From assembly GCF_963675165.1 (NCBI RefSeq), contig NC_087384.1, positions 2,804,315 through 2,868,314 of the forward strand: 64,000 nt of DNA, written 5' to 3'. This stretch comes from Halichondria panicea. Lineage: Eukaryota; Porifera; Demospongiae; Suberitida; Halichondriidae. Within the stretch, counting starts at the first letter, position 1. Each line of letters starts with the position of its first letter. Made by a program: the position numbers and the translations under genes. This document shows, in pieces, positions 1 through 12,100 of the stretch. The notes under the pieces were generated by a model, which had not been told where the DNA came from, did no database searches, and saw nothing but the letters and a program-made list of their open reading frames with translations.

Positions 1-24
1 ACCGTCCCTGACGGGAGGTCGGGG

Positions 25-49
25 GACACGCTTATATAGGATTTGTACT
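25..49 (+). promoter_or_regulatory. TATA-containing 25-bp sequence, inverted copy of the helicase promoter region
   Basis: These 25 bases, with a TATATA core near 33-38, are an exact reverse complement of 2770-2794. The copy at 2770-2794 lies about 110 bases upstream of the helicase start codon on the minus strand, so it is a likely core promoter. Here the same block points toward the zinc-binding exon on the plus strand. Promoter function is inferred from the TATA-like core and the position before each coding region. Confidence 0.45.
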
Positions 50-110
50 TGTGTATTATGTAATACTGCTTGGAGCATCATGAATATAATCATTTTAAGT
101 GGGTGTTAAA

Positions 111-472
111 CGCAATATGCACCGCACTGCACCACATGCACACTGGCTGGCACTGAAAACAACATGACTTTGCTACTAAATTAAAAGAGCAAGAATGGCC
201 CAAGTGCTACAATGTTTTGGATGTGGGGATGAGCTATCGGCCTGGTAACAGGAGAGCTCTTGATGGTCCAGCTGGAAAGGAAGTGTTTTCGGTTTCGCAA
301 TATGCACCGCACTGCACCACATGCACACTGGCTGGCACTGAAAACAACATGACTTTGCTACTAAATTAAAAGAGCAAGAATGGCCCAAGTGCTACAATGT
401 TTTGGATGTGGGGATGAGCTATCGGCCTGGTAACAGGAGAGCTCTTGATGGTCCAGCTGGAAAGGAAGTGTT
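111..472 (+). repeat. Direct tandem duplication, 177-bp units
   Basis: Bases 111-287 are repeated at 296-472 (offset 185), separated by an 8-base spacer. The copies look identical by eye. Each contains the start of the plus-strand zinc-binding exon, so the 5' end of that exon is doubled. This points to a recent local duplication. Confidence 0.85.
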
Positions 473-622
473 GGACCTGTGGACAATGCTACTGGAGAAT
501 GAGGAAGAACAGATGTGTGCTGATGTCGACATTAACAGTATTGTAAATGGCAGTGATAAAAACAGATTGCCCAAAATGTGCAGGAAATGTTTCGGTAGAT
601 ATAGCAGCTTTCTTGAAGCACA
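380..622 (+). pseudogene. Zinc-binding (CxxC...CxxC) N-terminal exon, apparently frameshifted
   Basis: The readable stretch runs through SYRPGNRRAL, then GPAGKEVLDLW, and ends with a PKMCRKCFGRYSSFLE segment followed by a GT donor at 623 (CAG/GTAATA). The pattern of a first CxxC, an SYR.xNRR block, a LDLWxxLL helix and a final MCRKCF resembles a zinc-binding N-terminal domain that I recall from many uncharacterised sponge and cnidarian proteins. In this copy the first pair (CFGC, about 395-408) lies in a different frame from SYRPGNRR, so a one-base indel appears to break it. No downstream exon is visible on this strand before the helicase. The domain assignment comes from memory of the family. 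Confidence 0.45.
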
Positions 623-659
623 GGTAATAATGAAAATAAAATTTGTGATTAGCTGAAAG

Positions 660-2663
660 AAGTAACTAAGTCTTAGGTCACACTGTCCACATAAACATGA
701 CTTAGAACAAATATCACAGCACAAGCAATTGAAACCGAGATCAACATGTTTGTAATTGTCAATATTTCGGAAAAGACTATCCCTTCTACAATCTGTAGTG
801 TTGAAGTTTGAAGCATATTCATTATTAACTTGATGGTAAATTCTTGCCTTTAAAAGGGTTACACGTGATGGTTTACCATCTCGACCTGCTCTACCAGTCT
901 CTTGTACATAGCTACTGATATCGTCTGACAGGCCAACATGACAAATGTTGGGACAATCAACACCCATACCAAAATTAATGCCATAGTAGCTACAACAATG
1001 CAAAGATTGCCAAATAAACGAATGATTTCAGATTTATGGGCTGGATCAGTGACACTTGTAAACATGTCCACGAGGCAAAATTCAGGAAAATCAGGTGTAT
1101 CATCAGGATTTGTGAATGCAGCTCCAAGGTAATCCTTAAAGAAGAGGTATATACATGTCACCACACACTCCAAAAGAACGTCCATATAATTATGATTGTT
1201 TTGGGAAACTTGTTTCTCTCGATTACCAATTTCTGGGCCAAGTTTTGGAATGTCTCTGGTATACTTTTGAACAATCCAACAGCATAAATCAAATTTGGGA
1301 TTACTGGGACTCTCGTAATGACAAATGGGTTTCTTAGGCCAACAATACGAGAAATGAATGAAATGTCACTTCGGGTAGCTGTTGCTGTTAGCGCCATCAC
1401 ATGAACTGATGTTGGAATGAGGCTGCGCACTTCTCTAATTCTCAACAGCATTTGCCTGAAAGTCTCACCCTAGCCTCCTTCTCAAGGCCTAAACAATTAG
1501 GCCTGCTACTGACTGCTTGCGCATGCGTCAAATTATTGGATAATATTCCCGTAATATTTCCATTAAACTGAATTTTTACCCGAATTATATCCTGAATAAC
1601 ATATACAGACAAAGAATACTCTTCATAAAGTCAGACACAGAGCTATATAGCTAGCTAGCTAGAGACAGAGCTGTATTGGTTACAGCAGCAATTTCTTTCT
1701 GATAGAGTCGACTTTCACCAAGGTTAGTGTCAGATGGGCGTGGCCTATCCATATAGGCTATTGTCAGCCTTCCCCTCCGTTCAGAGGATTGTTATCCACA
1801 CGGTTGCAGGCTGTGAGTCCTTTGTTAACATAGTAGGCTAAGGGTAGCTATTAGAATGCTATCACACGGGCTACAATCACACTTCTATCCACTTTCTTCA
1901 ATCCACTTCTGTTTGTTGTGACGTCATTGTTTTACTGAGCAAAATACAATGGTATCCGAATTACCCACTTTCTGGGTAATAGGTGGCGCATGCGCAAACA
2001 GTCGATACCAGGCCCTCTCTTAGCGGCCTGGAATCGAGGCTAGTCTCACCCCTGCAATAATATTATTGGTACACATGTTAATAAAAAACAATGAGTCAAA
2101 TACATACCATTTCTTCACACAATGAGCTTCATCGATTATCAAAGCCTTGAGTCTATTAGCATACACATCTCCCCCCAGAAGTCTTCTCCAATGCTTCTTG
2201 CTGATGATCATTTCAGGTGTAAAGAGTACTAGCTGATACTTTCCATGGAAGATCGCATCCATTGTAGCTGCATCAGACATCTCGCCCGAGACATATGTGC
2301 TAGAGATGCCTTTAGAACAATAGATGGCTACCTATATATAGAATAAAAGCATCCAGCTTAGAATGATCTAGTTATACGTGTAAACAGCTCATATGCACAT
2401 GTACGTATAATTATATGTATGTTCTATCTAGCCTTACATACCTGATCATGAATGATGGCCAGCAGAGGAGTGACTACTACTACAATAGAATAACCTTTCT
2501 CCTTCTCCAATATTTTGTCAAATGCTGCAGGCAAACAAGCATAGCAAAGGCTCTTTCCAAATCCAGTAGGCAATACAGCAAGACATCTCTGCCTCTCAGA
2601 AAAGAAGTGACTACTTCCAAGCTCGTTAGCAGCTTCTGTGACAGCTTGTGTAACTTTCTCCAT
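660..2663 (-). pseudogene. RecQ-like superfamily 2 DNA helicase, disrupted
   Basis: The exons read 2663-2442, 2331-2108 and 2051 onward with GT-AG introns. Visible helicase motifs in order are Walker A (LPTGFGKSLCY), an AxxHDQV segment, the DEAH box (IIDEAHCVKKW), motif III (ALTATAT), a VDMFTS block, motif V (FGMGVD) and motif VI (QETGRAGRDG), followed by a Cys-rich CLCCDICSK...CGQC tail. RecQ-like enzymes unwind DNA 3' to 5'. This copy is damaged. A MITE interrupts exon 3 at 1471-2042. The frame shifts near 1185 (after FPKTII) and near 975 (around AFGMG, with about five extra bases). About three residues are missing before GLSDD near 935. It could belong to a multicopy helicase family or to a mobile unit. 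Confidence 0.8.
1471..2042. mobile_element. MITE with 9-bp target duplication, TAGCCTC...GAGGCTA ends
   Basis: The 572-bp element begins TAGCCTCCTTCTCAAGGCC and ends GGCCTGGAATCGAGGCTA. Both sides carry the 9-base direct repeat GTCTCACCC (1462-1470 and 2043-2051). An inverted relative lies at 45398-45986, also with a 9-bp duplication. Nine-bp duplications are typical of Mutator-like elements, but no transposase is present and the superfamily is inferred. It sits exactly nine bases into helicase exon 3. Confidence 0.9.
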
Positions 2664-2769
2664 TTTGCTCAAGGCAGCTCTGCCCAGCTGCACACCCACC
2701 TAGCTAAGTGGGTGTTAACCAACCACTTGCAATACTGCAATCTGATTGGGCTGCACTCCTCAGTGCAGC

Positions 2770-2794
2770 AGTACAAATCCTATATAAGCGTGTC
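2770..2794 (-). promoter_or_regulatory. Putative helicase core promoter (TATA-like)
   Basis: On the minus strand this block reads as a TATATAGG-containing sequence 107-131 bases upstream of the helicase ATG at 2663. It is the exact inverted partner of 25-49. Assignment as a promoter is inference from position and the TATA-like core. Confidence 0.4.
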
Positions 2795-3117
2795 ACCCGG
2801 CCACCTGTTGGGAATGGGTGCCGGGCTCCGCCCAGCTAGCCTTGAGTCTCCGCCCAGCTAGCCTTGAGTCTTGAAGTGTGTGTAAGAGGTGTGGTCGATC
2901 TACCACTTCTTTCCCTGTCTTCATTTATTGTCATGTGCAATGCATGGGCATGCGGCATGCATGTGCACAGCTTACAGAGGCATGTGCAAGGCAAGGGCCC
3001 TTGAATATGACCACCAGATCAGATCCAGTACCAGATCAGAGACCACGGAGATCGAGACTAGACTAGTGACTGAGGTGTGAGTAGGTCTCCCAGGAAGTTG
3101 TGTCACAAGAACCCCGG

Positions 3118-6100
3118 ATGGTGAGTTTAATAGGTGTCAAGCTAGCACAAGCTAAAATCATTCTATTTTCAGTTTGGTAGTAGGCTTTGTGTGTAGTTTG
3201 GTTATTAAACAATGTACTTTTCTCTTCAGTCATTCATGGAACTCATAGAAGCTTCCAAGATCGGTAATGTGGGTGTGGTTCAGTTGGCACTGGAAGGAGG
3301 GGCAGATCCAAACCAGACCAATGAGGTGAGGATCAATGGGATCACTAACGGCATTTGCCTCCAACATTAAGTTGCTTCCGGAAGCAGGGGCGGGGCCGTG
3401 TCTAAAAGGGATACTAGCATAATGACCTTTGACCTTGGTGTATCACTGCCACTATCCTGACTGAGTCTGAGATCTTTGTACACACGTACACTGTACTAGT
3501 CTAATGAACATGTCAATAGTTTCAGGAGATGATACTATCAGTTACATGTATTTAGGGGGCGCTTGCAACTGTATGAGGCATCATAAATAAACACAAATGT
3601 GTACAAAACTAAACACTAACAAACAATAAATATAACGAGTGTTGCGAGCGTGTGCTTGCTAATGCCTCTCGCCATGTTATGCTTTCGCTCTAGAGTGTTT
3701 TAGTAGATCTAGTTTCTATAATGAATTTTACATTAAAGTTAGCTTATCTATATAAACCTACTGAAAAGAAAAGACTTGTTTAATTACATGCATATTTTAT
3801 TATTGTTGTTATCTTATTATGGTATCATTGTAGTGGTTTGTGGCCTCAAGAAAGAAGATCTTCCAGAATCTGGAGTTCAGTGCATATTTATATCTATCAT
3901 AACTGAGAAGATAGAAAAGACTTGTGTACATTCATATTGTTATATCTAGCTGTTGTATATGTATATGGTAGCTTACCAGGCCCTCTGGCTCAAGAAAAGA
4001 TATAGCTGTCTCTGCTCTGGATTTTATTCTCGCGCATGCGCATTACGTACACAGAAATAAGGGGTGTGTCTGCAAGGTCAAAAAAAAAAGTCTGCAAGGT
4101 CAATGACTGCTACAGTATAGCTAGTTTTACAGCTCTTTTCTAACTCTTGTAGCTAGCAAAAAGCTAGCGCTTTAGTGCAAAACTAACTTATAAATTGAAT
4201 AGAAACTTTGTGCGAACAGATAATTCTACGAAAGATTCTGAAGAGACTACAACAGCCTTCAATGTGAGTCAAACTAGCCATAACTCGAGAAAGAAGCTTT
4301 AGTTTGCTAATCCACGAATCAAAATCCAAGAGAACGTGGCTAGAAGCCTATAGAAGCTGTTAGTTTTCGTCGCATTACAACCGTTGAGCAGTTACAGTTG
4401 GAACAGACACAGACACACACACACAGTCAGCTTTACCGTATCCCTCCTGCGGCTACGCCTCGAGGCATAAAAATAGGTACACTGTTCCCATGATCAAACG
4501 GTGAAGATCTTCAATAGGGTCGGATCGCGTCTGTTAATTGGTGGTCAGTTTTTTTTTGCAACATCACCAACAGTGCTTGGTAGCCATCCTCCTGTGGTCG
4601 TCCACAAAATACCCAGTGACACACATGGCAATGGAGGCTGAGACCAGGCACTGGTTGTGGTCTATGAGAGTTGAATAGTATCAAAAGAAAACAAATTTTC
4701 TGTGGTATGAGGCGGCGGCGGCTATACCTCGAAGGTGGCGACAGGTGTTAGTTGGTGGTGTGGCGGCGGCGATTATGTTAAGATGGCCGTGAATATAGAT
4801 GAGGTTAGAACCAGTTTACCTTAGCTAATAAAGTAACAGAGGGTGCTCTTGTGCTAGCCTCGAAACTATGAGCGGCCTGATATCAGGTCAGCGCTAGATG
4901 GTGCTGACCACTCCCACCCAGACACTAAAAACTAGGCTAGAAGTATATAGTCTGTCGAAGTAGTTCCAACCCCACCCTTATTTTATTCATAGCCACCTTA
5001 ACATTTTTGAGGTTAAGCCACCGCCTCCACATTTTGGCACTATTATTTTAGTGATCCATTCAACTGACTGTTATAAATTTGCCTTGGACACTGGGAGCTG
5101 GTGTTATTGTCCGTTTCTGCTTCTGTTATTATCTACCTGTACTTATCCAAAGAAATAATGGCATGTCAAAGGTAATTGCGCTAGTACCCATATAGGCATG
5201 GATTGAAGCCCCGCCCCCGATTCCGGAAAGCAATTAAATATTGGAGGCGAATATCGTTAGTGATCCGATCAATGTGCGTGGTGTAGTGGGTATCAGTGTA
5301 ACAGTGTACTAGCTGATTCCATTCTCTGTGTGTATACTCTCATCTCTGTCAATGAGTGAACTGCATGAGTACTTGAAAGTGGATGCTTTCTTTGCCGTGT
5401 ATTTATAGAATGTCTTTTCCTAACTATAGAACAACGTGACAGCTCTCCACATGGCCTGTGGGAATGGACATGATGAGGTTGTGAGGGTCCTCTTAGCAGC
5501 CAAGGCTACGGTCAACACGCAGAGCAAGGTCAGTTAAGGTTAAGATGAACCATTTGCACTGGTAATGGCTAGTGCAAGAGTCACAGGGTAGTAAGCAATA
5601 GTTACTTAGTGAGTCCGCTTAAGTAAGCAGCAAATTCTTGGTAGTATATCTATCTAGTATTCAATAGTGTGCAGATCGATGTAGCCACGTTCTGTTGTAT
5701 TCATTGTATCAGCACAGTGTTCTGTTGTAAATAACACCGTGCCGATACAATGAATACAAACCTACATTTGATATAACGGTACAGTAGCTGATTCCATTCT
5801 CTGTGTGTACTCTCATCTCTGTCAATGAGTGAACCGAGAGTGGATACTTACCCATGTGGTGTTTTTAAACAGTCTGTTATGTCAAACGCCGCTTACGCAA
5901 ATAATGAAATAATTAATTACTGACCAACTTAAAGCCAATTCTAGATAAACTAATGCATGTCTATGAATAAGAATGAACATGGATAAGTAGACTCTAAACC
6001 TTTTAACTTGCATACAATGTCCAGCTACTTAAGAAAGACGGAATCTAATATGTTTTGCAGTGTGATCACAGCCTCTCTTTGTAGAACACACAAGCCATTA

Positions 6101-9100
6101 GATCGAGCCGAAACTATTATATAAATAAATCTACTGCCTTCCTTCAAATGAGCTTCTGATAACATACACAACGCTTCCATATGATCCACAGTAAGGTGTG
6201 GATACAGTCCAGGCCTAAGAATCACGTATAGGAGCTTTGAATAATAGTAAAATTTTTTCCCGCTAGTAGGCGAAACAGGGATCAAACAAAACACCGTAAA
6301 TATGTGCACATACTCTGTTTCTAATTCCCTCCCTCTTCTATGGTTAAAAAAATGATGTTTTGTTTACGCTAGCAAACACTTGTTTCACAACATCTTGTTT
6401 ATGTACTGCATATACAGTCGGGAGAGTCCCCTCTCTTGGCGGCCAGTTTCAAAGGTCACCTGAAGTGTGTGGAGCTCCTAATCGATGCTGGAACCAATGT
6501 TGATACACAAAGAGAGGTAAGTGTATCTAGCTGTAAGCTGTACACATCTCAGAGATTGGCTAGTCATAGACCTCACTATGTCCTGATGATGTGATATACC
6601 GTATATCGCAACAATTTCTTGGATTTCGTGGGTTAGCAATCGTACACGGAAATAAAGTCCACTAAAATTGTTCTTTAATTAGGATTATCTGCTATAACGT
6701 GCAAAGATTTAAAAGCGTGGTTTTCGGTAAGCAGCGAATATTGTGCAACGAAATGCTTTTAAGGCCAATCCACGAAATATAAGTGCCTCGAAAATTTCGT
6801 GCTATACGGTATACAGGGTGTCATCAAGGGCGTATACAGAGAAGAGGGCATGCAACTCGCCCTATTCTCAGAATCATCCGACTTCGTATTGAGCTATTTT
6901 TAGAACTGCCCACAAAAACGCCCATGCGTAACCTTTGACCGCACAAGGTAAATCAAAGTCTTTTTTATATCTGTGCTAGCTATCTAGCTAGCTCGATTGC
7001 AGCATAGTAAAACTAGTTCTCAGCAGCAGTATGGCTCGTACTAGCAATGTCAAAGGCAAAGGCAAACCATCCAAACAGTTGCAACTCCAAGAAGATGAAA
7101 CCTAGGTACAATAAACCTGTCTTCCTGAGTGTCTGGTACTTCTTAACAATACGCCCAGCACTTAACTTCCCGCTCAAAGGGGTTGTCTTGGACCTGGCTG
7201 GACTAGGACTGGTCATGACACTTCTCTAAAATAACACTGCACTGTTAGCTAGCTATAGCTCTGATGTACACGCCCATAATTATAACTCCGTAAACAACAC
7301 TGCCCACTTGTTCATGTCCGTATACTGGATTCTATTTTTAGCATATCCGGTCTCTGATACGAAGTCGGATGAGTACGTAGGGTACATAGCGAGTTGCATG
7401 CCCTCTTCTCTGTATACGCCCTTGGTGTCATACAGGATTTTGAAGTAGAGGGGGGAAATGAGAAAAGTAACCAGAAAATGTTGCTAAAAAAGGTCAACTG
7501 TTAATTCAATACCCAGCTATGGACACTCGGTCATAATTGAAAGGGTTTTTCATAGCCAGGCCGATGAGGTGAGGATCAATGGGATCACTAACGGTATTCG
7601 CCTACAACATTAAGTTGCTTCCGGAAGCGGGGGCGGGCGTGCTAAAATGGGCACTAGCATAATGACCTTTGACCTTGGTGTATCACTGCCACTATCCTGA
7701 TTTATCAGACTGAGTCTGAGATCTTTGTACACACGTACACTGTACTAGTCTAACGAACATGTCAATAGTTTCGGGAGATGGTACTATCAGTTACATGTAT
7801 TTAGGGGGCGCTTGCAACTGTACGAGGCATCATAAATAATGCAAATGTGTACAAAACTAAACACTAACAAACAATAAATATAACGAGTGTTGCGAGCGTG
7901 TGCTTGCTAATGCCTCTCGCCATGTTATGCTTTCGCTCTAGAGTGTTTTAGTTTCTATAATGAATTTTACATTAAAGTTAGCTTATCTATATAAACCTAC
8001 TGAAAAGAAAAGACTTGTTTAATTACATGCATATATTGTTGTTATCTTGTTATGGTATCATTGTAGTGGTTTGTGGCCTCAAGAAAGAAGATTTTCCAGA
8101 ATCTGGAGTTACAGTGCATATTTATATCTATCATAACTGAGAAGATAGAAAAGACTTGTGTACATTCATATAGCTGTTGTATATGTATATGGTAGCTTAC
8201 CAGGCCCTCTGGCTCAAGAAAAGATGATAGCTGTCTCTGCTCTGGATTTATTCTCTTACACGTGGTGCATGCGCATTACGTACACAGAAATAAGGGGTGT
8301 GTCTGCAAGGGGAAAAAAAAGTCTGCAAGGTCAATGACTGCTACAGTATAGCTAGTTTTACAGCTCTTTTCTAACTCTTGTAGCTAACAAAAAGCTAGCG
8401 CTTTAGTGCAAAACTATCTTATAAATTGAATAGAAACTTTGTGCGAACAGATAATGCTACGAAAGATTCTGAAGAGACTGCAACAGCCTTCAATGTGAGT
8501 CAAACTAGCCATAACTCGAGAAAGAAGCTTTAGTTTGCTAATCCACGAATCAAAATCCAAGAGAACGTGGCTAGAAGCCTATAGAAGCTGTTAGTTTTCG
8601 TCGCATTACAACCGTTGAGCAGTTACAGCTGGAACAGACACAGACACACACACAGTCAGCTTTACCGTATCCCTCCTGCGGCTACGCCTCGAAGCATAAA
8701 AATAGGTGCACTGTTCCCATGATCAAACGGTGAAGATCTTCAACAGGGTCGGATCGCGTCTGTTAATTGGTGGTCAGTTTTTTTTTTGCAACATCACCAA
8801 CAGTGTTTGGTAGCCATCCTCCTGTGGTCGTCCACAAAATACCCAGTGACACACATGGCAATGGAGGCTGAGACCAGACACTGGTTGTGGTCTATGAGAG
8901 TTGAATATTATCAAAAGAAAACAAATTTGCTGTGGTATGAGGCGGCGGCGGCTATACCTCGAAGGTGGCGACAGGTGTTAGTTGGTGGTGTGGCGGTGGC
9001 TTAATCTCGATTATGTTAAGATGGCCATGAATATAGATGAGGTTAGAACCACTTTACCTTAGCTAATAAAGTAACAGAGGGTGCTCCTGTGCTAGCCTCG

Positions 9101-12100
9101 AAACTATGAGCAGCCTGATATCAGGTCAGCGCTAGATGGTGCTGACCACTCCCACCCAGACACTAAAACCTAGGCTAGAAGTATATAGTCTGCAATTAAT
9201 TAGCTAAAGGTCAAAGTAGTCCCAACCCCACCCTTATTTTATTCACAGCCACCTTAACATTTTTGAGGTTAAGCCACCGCCTCCACATTTTGGCACTATT
9301 TAGTGATCCAAGTGTTAGTGACTGTTATAAATTTGCCTTGGACACTGAGGAGCTGGTGTTATTGTCCGTTTCTGCTTCTGTTATTATCTACCTGTACTTA
9401 TCTAAACAAATAATGGCATGTCAAAGGTAATTGCGCTAGTACCCATTTAGGCATGGATTGAAGCCCCGCCCCCGATTCCGGAAAGCAATTAAATATTGGA
9501 GGTGAATATCGTTAGTGATCCTATCAATGTGCGTGGTGTAGTGGGTATCAGTGTAACAGTGCACTAACTGATTCCATTCTCTGTGTGTGTGTACTCTCAT
9601 CTCTGTCAATGAGTGAACTGCATGGGTACTTGAAAGTGGATGCTTTCTTTGCCGTGTATTTATAGAATGTCTTCTCCTAACTATAGGACAACTGGACAGT
9701 TCTCCACGCAGCCAGTAACAATGGACATGATGAGGTGGTGAGGGTCCTCTTAGCAGCCAAGGCTACAGTCAACATGCAGAGCAAGGTCAGTTATGGTTAC
9801 ATGAACCATTTGCACAGCTGGTGTTTGATCCTATCAATGTGCGTGGTGTAGTGGGTACCAGTGTAACAGTGTACTAACTGATTCCATTCTCTGTGTGTGT
9901 ATACTGAGTCCACTTAAGCAAGCAACTTGGACAGCAAATTCTTTGTAGTACCGTACCCTCGCGAAAATACGCCCATCCTTTTCTGCAAGAAGTCTAGGCT
10001 TATTAGGGGACTGGGCGTTTAATCGCGAACGGCAAGTTTTCATTCGAATATACGCCCACTCGCGGCCTCAAATCGAGGTTTACACTTTGCTCTATAATTA
10101 ATTATGACCATTTTTAGTAATACAGTAACATAGTATGAACATTTCATTGACAACAACAATTTCATAAAAACTAATGCATGAGTATGATCAAGGGCGTATA
10201 CAGAGAAGAGGGCATGCAACTCGCCCCATTCTCAGAATCATCCGACTTCGTATTGAGCTATTTTTAGAACTGCCCACAAAAACGCCCACGCGTAACCTTT
10301 GACCGCACAAGGTAAATCAAAGTATTTTTTATATCTGTGCCAGCTAGCTAGCTCGATTGCAGCATAGTAAAACTAGTTCTCAGCAGCAGTATGGCTTGTA
10401 CTAGCAGTGTCAAAGGCAAAGGCAAACCATCCAACAGTTGCAACTCCAAGAAGATGAAACCTAGGTACAATAATCTGTCTTCCTGAGTCTTTGGTACTTC
10501 TTAACAATGCGCCCAGCACTCAACTTCATGCTCGAAGGGGTTGTCTTGGACCTGGCTGGACTAGGACTGGTCATGACACTTCTCTAAAATAATACTGCAC
10601 TGTTAGCTAGCTAGCTAGCTAGGCAGCTCTGATGTACACGCCCATAATTATAACTCCGTAAACAACACCGCCCACTTGTTCACGTCCGTATACTGGATTC
10701 TATTTTTAGCATATCCGGTCTCTGATACGAAGTCGGATTAGTACGTAGGATACATAGTGAGTTGCATGCCCTCTTCTCTGTATACACCCTTGGTATGATT
10801 AAAGCATGACAAGAGAATGAACATGAAGAAGTGGACTCTTGACTCTATTCGTTGCTTGTCACTTGTGTCGATGTCAGATGTAGCAGAAACTTCCCAAAGG
10901 ATGGTAGGTCATACTCCTACAGAGCAGCTATCAGGTACTTTGTTTCAGAAAACCAAGGCAAGGTAACCTGCATGTGTGACAACTTTTTTGGACTTTGTGT
11001 TTTCTTTTCTCTGCATATAGGACTACTTGTTCCCTGCATATACATCTTCAAGGGCAAACAGATCCATACAGAGAAAGTTATATGTCTGATCTTGGTCCAG
11101 CAAGGAGTATAGTCGTACTAGCTACTACCTAAAACTTCCTTTCTTCACTAGTCAACATGTGGCATTTAGCTACTGCGCATGCTCAAACTCTTCATTCTGG
11201 GTGGGCTTATAATCGAGTGAAAATACCCTTGTGCAAGAACTTCGAAGCAAAAGAGGGGATGGGCGTTTATTCAAGATGGGCTTATTTTCGCGAGGGTACG
11301 GTACGTATATCTATCTAGTATTCAATAGTGTGCAGATCGATGTAACTACGTTCTGTTGTATTCATTGTATCGGCACCGTGCTGATACAATGAATACAAAC
11401 CTACATTATATATAACAGTGAACTAGTTGATTCCTTCTCTGTGTGTACTCTCATCTCTGTCAATGAGTGAACCTATAGTACTTGAGAGTGGATACTTTCC
11501 CATGTGGTGTTTTTAAACAGTCTATTATGTCAAACGCCGCTCTAACGCAAATTATTATTATTACTGACCAACCTAAAGCCAATTCTAGTAGTTGATTTTT
11601 ACTTGCATACAATGCCCAGCTACTTAAGAAATTAAAGAGGGAATCCATAATGATAATTTGCAGTGTGATCACAGCCTCTCTTTGTAGTAGGTACACCCGA
11701 AACGATTATATAACTAAAATACACTGCATGCCTTCAAATGAGCTTCTGATGACATACACAACGCTTCCATATGATGCACAGTAAGGTGTGGATACTGCCT
11801 AAGAATCACGTAAGGGAGCTTTGAATAATAGTAACATTTTTCCTGCTGGTAGGCGAAACAAGGATAAAGCAAAACACCGTAAATATGTGCACATACTCTG
11901 TTTATAAGGTTAAAAAAAGGATGTTTTGTTTACACTAGCAAACACTTGTTTCACAACATCTTGTTTATGTACTGCATATACAGTCGGGAGAGACCCCTCT
12001 CTGGTCAGCCAGTTTCGAAGGTCACCTGAAGTGTGTGGAGCTCCTAATCGATGCTGGAGCCAATGTTGATATGCAAGAAGAGGTGAGTGTATCTAGCTGT

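Larger units (their letters stand above)
3321..9790 (+). repeat. Older direct duplication of about 4.24 kb (intron 1 plus N/C exon)
   Basis: Sequence from 3321 through the exon at 5430-5528 recurs from about 7563 through the exon at 9687-9785, with scattered substitutions and indels. The copied block includes a long AT-rich intron, an ACAC-rich tract near 4410 and 8645, and the 99-bp exon. It is clearly more diverged than the 5,544-bp repeat farther on, so it is an older event. Confidence 0.85.

Noticed and set aside
7013..7229. Frames of 60-67 codons on both strands inside the R3 element
   Set aside because: Short, overlapping on opposite strands, with no transposase motif.
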